In this document: piece after piece, positions 13,779 through 17,255 of the stretch
How positions within the stretch are numbered: the stretch's first letter is position 1
How the letters are laid out: each line of letters starts with the position of its first letter
Assembly: GCA_021827885.1 (NCBI GenBank)
Contig: JAKAUD010000063.1
Span: forward strand, 1-17,255
Direction of reading: 5' to 3'
Source: Thermoplasmata archaeon
GTDB taxonomy: Archaea; Thermoplasmatota; Thermoplasmata; Thermoplasmatales; Thermoplasmataceae
Length of the DNA stretch: 17,255 bases
Notes under the pieces: generated by a model
Told to the model about the DNA's origin: nothing
Databases searched by the model: none
The model's input: the letters and a program-made list of their open reading frames with translations, nothing else
Made by a program: the position numbers and the translations under genes

Positions 13779-14267
13779 AACAATGTGGAGGAGCCTCAAA
13801 AGCCCTCTTCAACAAACAGTGAAAAGATTAAGGAAAGGATCAGGAGTCTCATGGAGATTATGATTGATCCTGACGAATCCGAAGATGAATTTATTGAAAG
13901 GTGCATCCTGGAAGCACTTGAATATAAAGAAACAAAGAAGAATCTTGAAATGTTATCTGACAAGGTTCAGGATCTGTTAGCGGAGCTAAGGGAAAAAGAA
14001 AAGGCTTTGAGCACTGAAAAGCAGAAATTTGCCGGGCAAATACATCATGCAATGGCACCCGTGCCTCCAACGGTTGACAAGAAAACACGTGAGGAGACCC
14101 ACAGAATCCACTGGAATACCCAGGTTGCTGCTCTTAAAAAGAGAGAGACAAACCCAGTAATCGATAGTTTGATTGCACACCTTGAGAACAGGTGGGCCCG
14201 GCTTGACCGCCTTGATCTTGACCAATTGAGGGAATTAATGGAAAAGAACAATAAGAAGGTAAGTTGA
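13776..14267 (+). CDS. Small coiled-coil protein, candidate partner of the actin-like ATPase
   Basis: A 163-residue soluble, highly charged, helical protein that I do not recognise. It starts with a short disordered Pro/Ser stretch, then SEKIKERIRSLMEIMIDPDE. A coiled coil runs over about residues 49-88 (EYKETKKNLEMLSDKVQDLL, then AELREKEKALSTEKQKF). A Pro-containing linker (MAPVPPTVDKK) leads to a second helical part (HLENRWARLDRLDLDQLREL) with a Lys-rich end. The TTG start follows a strong AAAGGAGA site. Position right after the Ta0583-like gene mimics parM-parR or other actin-adaptor pairs, so an adaptor, nucleator or DNA-/membrane-linking role is a reasonable inference; no known DNA-binding fold is evident by eye. 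Confidence 0.75.
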   Translation: MNNVEEPQKPSSTNSEKIKERIRSLMEIMIDPDESEDEFIERCILEALEYKETKKNLEMLSDKVQDLLAELREKEKALSTEKQKFAGQIHHAMAPVPPTVDKKTREETHRIHWNTQVAALKKRETNPVIDSLIAHLENRWARLDRLDLDQLRELMEKNNKKVS

Positions 14268-14281
14268 AGATTCTCTGATTT

Positions 14282-15076
14282 TTACGCCTTCCAGATGGTA
14301 TCTATAGCCTCGCTAAAGAAGTAGAATGAGAAATACCCAATGTCCCTGTTTTGTTCCATCATTTTTGAATGTTTCATAAATATGCCATGAAAAGTTATGT
14401 TGTCAAAATATATCTCTTTGAGAAAGAGGAAAAATGGTGAGGCTGGAACAGGCCTGCCAGAGAACCCATAGAATGGATCTGCACCTGAATCTTCCCCTAT
14501 AGATATTGAATTGGCATATCCGATCATGAACCTTATCTGTTGCCAGAGAAAACTCTTGCCGGTGATCTCAATGGAAAGGAATTTTCCCATGTCTTTAAAA
14601 TCCATCTTTTCGACTGTCCTTGTGGTATTCCTGGTATCTATCTTGCAGAAATTCTTGAAATCGTGTGTGCCGACAAACTTTAGAAGGATTTCTTTTACAG
14701 GCTCCTTCCTTCCTTCTTCACACTTAAGCAGGTATGTGTATGTTTTCCTGGTGGAATGCCTCGGGTTGAAACCCTTTGGCACTTCCGCCCATGAATGAAA
14801 ACGCATGTTGGGAATCTCGGAGTTCAGGATGCCCAATATTTTTTCAGGTTTATGATTTGATTCAATATACATGCAATTCGATATGGCCGAGACAAATTTG
14901 TCTGTTCTTGATGATGTCTTGATAATCTCTGAGATTGAATTGCGCAATAGTACCCTCTTCAGTACTGCCTCCACGCTATTTTCGCTGTTATTGAGGGAAA
15001 ATCCCTGAAAATCCTGCCCATAATAAGAAAATTTTATGAGATAGCCCCTTTTATCGTCGTGTTCTGCAATAACCAT
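14282..15076 (-). CDS. truA: tRNA pseudouridine synthase TruA
   Basis: Forms pseudouridine in the tRNA anticodon arm (positions 38-40). At 264 residues it has the normal length. Motifs are KFSYYGQDFQGF (canonical YDGT.F.GW), the catalytic Asp59 in SSRTDKFVSA (family GRTDAGVHA, with several substitutions around the Asp), FNPRHSTRKTYTYLL, FVGTHDFKNFCK, and SFLWQQIRFMIG. The C-terminal about 35 residues form a variable extension. ATG at 15076. It is convergent with the coiled-coil gene (14-bp gap) and divergent from the flavoprotein gene with only 41 bp between starts, so both must be transcribed from a very compact or overlapping promoter region. Confidence 0.93.
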   Translation of the reverse strand: MVIAEHDDKRGYLIKFSYYGQDFQGFSLNNSENSVEAVLKRVLLRNSISEIIKTSSRTDKFVSAISNCMYIESNHKPEKILGILNSEIPNMRFHSWAEVPKGFNPRHSTRKTYTYLLKCEEGRKEPVKEILLKFVGTHDFKNFCKIDTRNTTRTVEKMDFKDMGKFLSIEITGKSFLWQQIRFMIGYANSISIGEDSGADPFYGFSGRPVPASPFFLFLKEIYFDNITFHGIFMKHSKMMEQNRDIGYFSFYFFSEAIDTIWKA

Positions 15077-15123
15077 GGTTGTAGATGGAAATGTAATTTA
15101 ATCTTTAGCTTTTACCCTTGATC

Positions 15124-16092
15124 ATGAACATTTGCGGCCTTGGAATTTCCGGCTCATATTTGTTGAGGAGATTATCTGATCTGGGATTTCAGGTGAAAGG
15201 ATATGATCCTAAGAGACCTGGCTATTACATTCCCTGTGGCTACGCAACAAATGAAAATAATATGAAAGAATTCTGCAGGCAGATAAATGTTGAATTTGAA
15301 GATTATATTGTTTCAAGGGCAGAAAACGTGATAATTTCCGGAGATAACTTTCCTGAGCAGACATTCAGAGGCTCAGGTTTATGCACATTTGATAAAAACC
15401 GGTTTGAACTTGACCTGGTCAAAGGCATGAATTACTCAACGGAAAGATTTACCGGAAATAGTGAATTGTCACTTGATTGCTCAGGAATATCAAGAGCACT
15501 CCTGGGAAAAACCATTGATGATTACACTATGAATGCCATAGAATACCTTTCTGAAAATTCAGGCCACGACAATTTTTACTTCAATTTTTACCGGAATGGA
15601 ACGGGATATTTCTGGGAATTCCCCATGGGCGATAAGTACCATGTTGGAGCTGGCGGCATAGACCAAAACGAAAATATGAGAAGATTGGAAGGTTTCCAGA
15701 AGATTCTTGTCACTGGAAGAAGAATACGCCTCAAGCCCCTTTTTGAAAACATATGCCTGCCAAACGTGATAGGCATAGGTGAATCGATAGGCTGCGTTTC
15801 ACCTATCACCGGCGAAGGGATAGTGCCTTCCTTAAGATCTGCGGAAATATTCGTTGAATGTGCCAGGAAAAGTGAAGATTTCAGTGAGCTTTCTGCAAAC
15901 TATTCGAGCCGAATAATTAAGGAATTCGCCAGATATGAAGGGCTGCATAGGATGGTACTGAGCATGCAGTCGGGACGAGTATTGACATTCAATAATTTGA
16001 AATATGCAATGACAGCACTTAATGAGATCAGGGATTTCGGCATTGATGTCAAAGCGAGATCTATCTTGCTGCACTTTGCCGGATTTTCCTGA
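15124..16092 (+). CDS. FAD-dependent geranylgeranyl-reductase-family oxidoreductase
   Basis: A 322-residue flavoprotein of the archaeal GGR family, which saturates the isoprenoid chains of ether lipids or polyprenols. The N-terminal dinucleotide site is GLGISG (GxGxxG), with YYIPCGYA nearby (a Cys at the position where GGRs often have one). GTGYFWEFPMG matches the YxWxFP substrate/flavin motif of Thermoplasma GGR. GESIGCVSPITGEGIVPSLR is the second FAD-binding motif (GDAAG..P.TGEGI). It is shorter than the roughly 390-400 residues of characterised GGRs, mainly in the middle and C-terminus, so it may be a paralogue with another substrate. I chose ATG 15124; the in-frame TTG 15118 adds two residues. 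Confidence 0.8.
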   Translation: MNICGLGISGSYLLRRLSDLGFQVKGYDPKRPGYYIPCGYATNENNMKEFCRQINVEFEDYIVSRAENVIISGDNFPEQTFRGSGLCTFDKNRFELDLVKGMNYSTERFTGNSELSLDCSGISRALLGKTIDDYTMNAIEYLSENSGHDNFYFNFYRNGTGYFWEFPMGDKYHVGAGGIDQNENMRRLEGFQKILVTGRRIRLKPLFENICLPNVIGIGESIGCVSPITGEGIVPSLRSAEIFVECARKSEDFSELSANYSSRIIKEFARYEGLHRMVLSMQSGRVLTFNNLKYAMTALNEIRDFGIDVKARSILLHFAGFS

Positions 16093-16101
16093 ACCGATCT
16101 T

Positions 16102-17255
16102 TTACAAAATTCCCCCGTCCACAGGAACCATGCAGTCTGTAGTTGCCCCAAATATTTCATCATTGACCATGGCCATGACCATATTTGCAACATGTTCTGG
16201 AAGAACTTCCTTTCTCAGCAGATTCTGGGTTTTATATTCCTCAACCGTCTGGCCCTTAGCCTTAGCCCTGCTTTCGAGCACACCGTTTTCCCATATTTTT
16301 GAGCCCTTGAAAATTTTGTCTGGATTAATGATGTTTGCCCTGATTCCGAATTTCCCCCCTTCCTTTGCAAAATAATGGCAAATCTGGGCGGCAAATGCTT
16401 TTGAGGAGCCATAGCTTGCCATTCCCGGACCAGGATGAGTGAGATTCTTTGTAATATTGAATATGATGTTCCCACCAATTCCCTGTTTTTTCATAATGAG
16501 GAATGCTTCCCTTGAGACGATGAACGGAGCCCTGCCGTTTATCCTATAATGCAAATCCAGAGTTTCAATGCTTATATCATCAATTGGCTCTGATTTCAAT
16601 ATGCCGGCGTTGTTGAATACAATGTCAACTCCACCATATTTCCTGATAATTGCCTTGAACGCTGCTGATATCTCATTTTCATTTCCCAGATCAATAATGA
16701 AAGGCATGCTTGGTGTTCCCGTCTGTTCTGAGACCTCCTTGCACACTCTTTCCAGATTTTTATCCAGATCCATTGCTGCAACAATGGAGCCGTTGCTTGA
16801 TAACACCCTTAGTGTTTCAAGTCCAATCCCGTTGGCCGCGCCTGTTACAACGGAAATTGTTCCTTCCAGAAGCTTTCCCTTTTTCTTCAGTTTGGCCTCT
16901 TCAAGTGGCCAGTATTCCATTGCATATGCCTCCTTCCGGGATATAAATTTGTGGCTGGATATCCTGGAGGATTTAGCGTTCACATAGATGCTGTGCTTGA
17001 TCTGGTCCATGATTATCTGCGATTCCTTCTGGTTCTTCCCTGCTGATATAATACCATAGCCTCTGGCAATTATTGCGGATGGATACGGATCGTGCATGGG
17101 AAACCCCTTGACATATTCCTCATATTCTTTCTTATATTCAGCGGCAAATGCAACAATTTTCCTTTCGATGTTTTCAGGGTTGTCTATATAGAGGTAATTG
17201 AATTTTGTTCTGATAAGCATATCTGGAGTTGCTGGCCCCGATTTCTCGAACAGTT
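16102..17255 (-). CDS. Bifunctional class II aldolase / short-chain dehydrogenase (RhaD/RhaEW-like), 3' part
   Basis: The reading frame stays open to the right edge, so the gene starts outside the window. The Met at 17220 is internal: upstream codons read LFEKSGPATPD directly before LIRTK, matching the GPATPD.LIRTK linker of sugar aldolase/dehydrogenase fusions. Numbering from that Met, residues 1-115 are the end of the aldolase half. The SDR domain follows: TGAANGIG (126-133), Asp151, NNAG (203-206), Tyr270-GSS-Lys274, REVLPEHVAN-like RKEVLPEHVAN and VPVDGG. The Ser 13 residues before the Tyr is Thr257. The family splits deoxysugar phosphates such as rhamnulose-1-phosphate and oxidises the aldehyde; the actual substrate cannot be told. 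It converges on the flavoprotein gene with 9 bp between stops. Confidence 0.85.
   Translation of the reverse strand, partial: LFEKSGPATPDMLIRTKFNYLYIDNPENIERKIVAFAAEYKKEYEEYVKGFPMHDPYPSAIIARGYGIISAGKNQKESQIIMDQIKHSIYVNAKSSRISSHKFISRKEAYAMEYWPLEEAKLKKKGKLLEGTISVVTGAANGIGLETLRVLSSNGSIVAAMDLDKNLERVCKEVSEQTGTPSMPFIIDLGNENEISAAFKAIIRKYGGVDIVFNNAGILKSEPIDDISIETLDLHYRINGRAPFIVSREAFLIMKKQGIGGNIIFNITKNLTHPGPGMASYGSSKAFAAQICHYFAKEGGKFGIRANIINPDKIFKGSKIWENGVLESRAKAKGQTVEEYKTQNLLRKEVLPEHVANMVMAMVNDEIFGATTDCMVPVDGGIL

Noticed and set aside
17218..17220. ATG as the start of the short-chain dehydrogenase gene
   Set aside because: The frame continues open to the window edge with GPATPD directly upstream, a conserved part of the aldolase/SDR fusion, so this Met is internal and the gene is cut by the window.
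1..17255. CRISPR array or additional rRNA/tRNA genes
   Set aside because: No regularly spaced repeats were seen, and no second cloverleaf or rRNA-like segment was found by eye.

Overview
The window looks like chromosomal DNA of a Thermoplasmatales archaeon (relatives of Thermoplasma, Picrophilus, Ferroplasma, Cuniculiplasma). The evidence is: (i) an archaeal translation operon L7Ae-S28e-L24e-NDK-aIF5B; (ii) a close homologue of the Thermoplasma actin-like ATPase Ta0583; (iii) a KDG aldolase of the Picrophilus/Thermoplasma non-phosphorylative Entner-Doudoroff type; (iv) a secreted protein with the FNETGLPSG motif seen on Thermoplasmata surface proteins; (v) a tRNA-His with an encoded G-1 and no encoded CCA; and (vi) archaeal TATA boxes with short leaders. 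Genus cannot be decided from the sequence alone.

Layout. 1-493: a perfect hairpin at the left edge, mostly gene-free DNA with a possible decayed coding scrap, then tRNA-His(GTG). 494-2122: a surface protein (-) and KDG aldolase (+), divergent. 2221-5308: translation operon rpl7ae-rps28e-rpl24e-ndk-infB (+), tightly packed. 5305-6647: speH-cation exchanger pair (-), ending tail to tail with infB. 6860-7630: winged-helix regulator (-), divergent from GTP-type PEP carboxykinase and a LipB-like octanoyltransferase (+, overlapping by ATGA). 10327-11877: P5C-dehydrogenase-like aldehyde dehydrogenase (-), whose 3' end overlaps lipB by 32 bp. 11878-12769: about 890 bp without an intact gene, holding a decayed TnpB (IS200/IS605) C-terminus. 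12770-14267: actin-like ATPase plus a coiled-coil protein, the most interesting pair here. 14282-16092: truA (-) and a geranylgeranyl-reductase-family flavoprotein (+), divergent across 41 bp. 16102 to the right edge: the C-terminal part of a bifunctional class II aldolase / short-chain dehydrogenase (-), running off the window.

How the genes fit together. The window is mostly housekeeping: translation (ribosomal proteins, IF5B, TruA, tRNA), nucleotide and polyamine supply (NDK, SpeH), central carbon (KDG aldolase to pyruvate and glyceraldehyde; PEPCK for gluconeogenesis; P5C dehydrogenase for proline catabolism; sugar aldolase/dehydrogenase), cofactor attachment (LipB) and isoprenoid lipid reduction. 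The best candidate for an undescribed system is the two-gene unit 12770-14267: a ParM/Ta0583-like filament ATPase followed after 19 bp, behind its own strong ribosome-binding site, by a small highly charged coiled-coil protein. This matches the arrangement of ParM with an adaptor. A second point is the GTP-PEPCK, whose P-loop has Ser where characterised enzymes have the reactive Cys.
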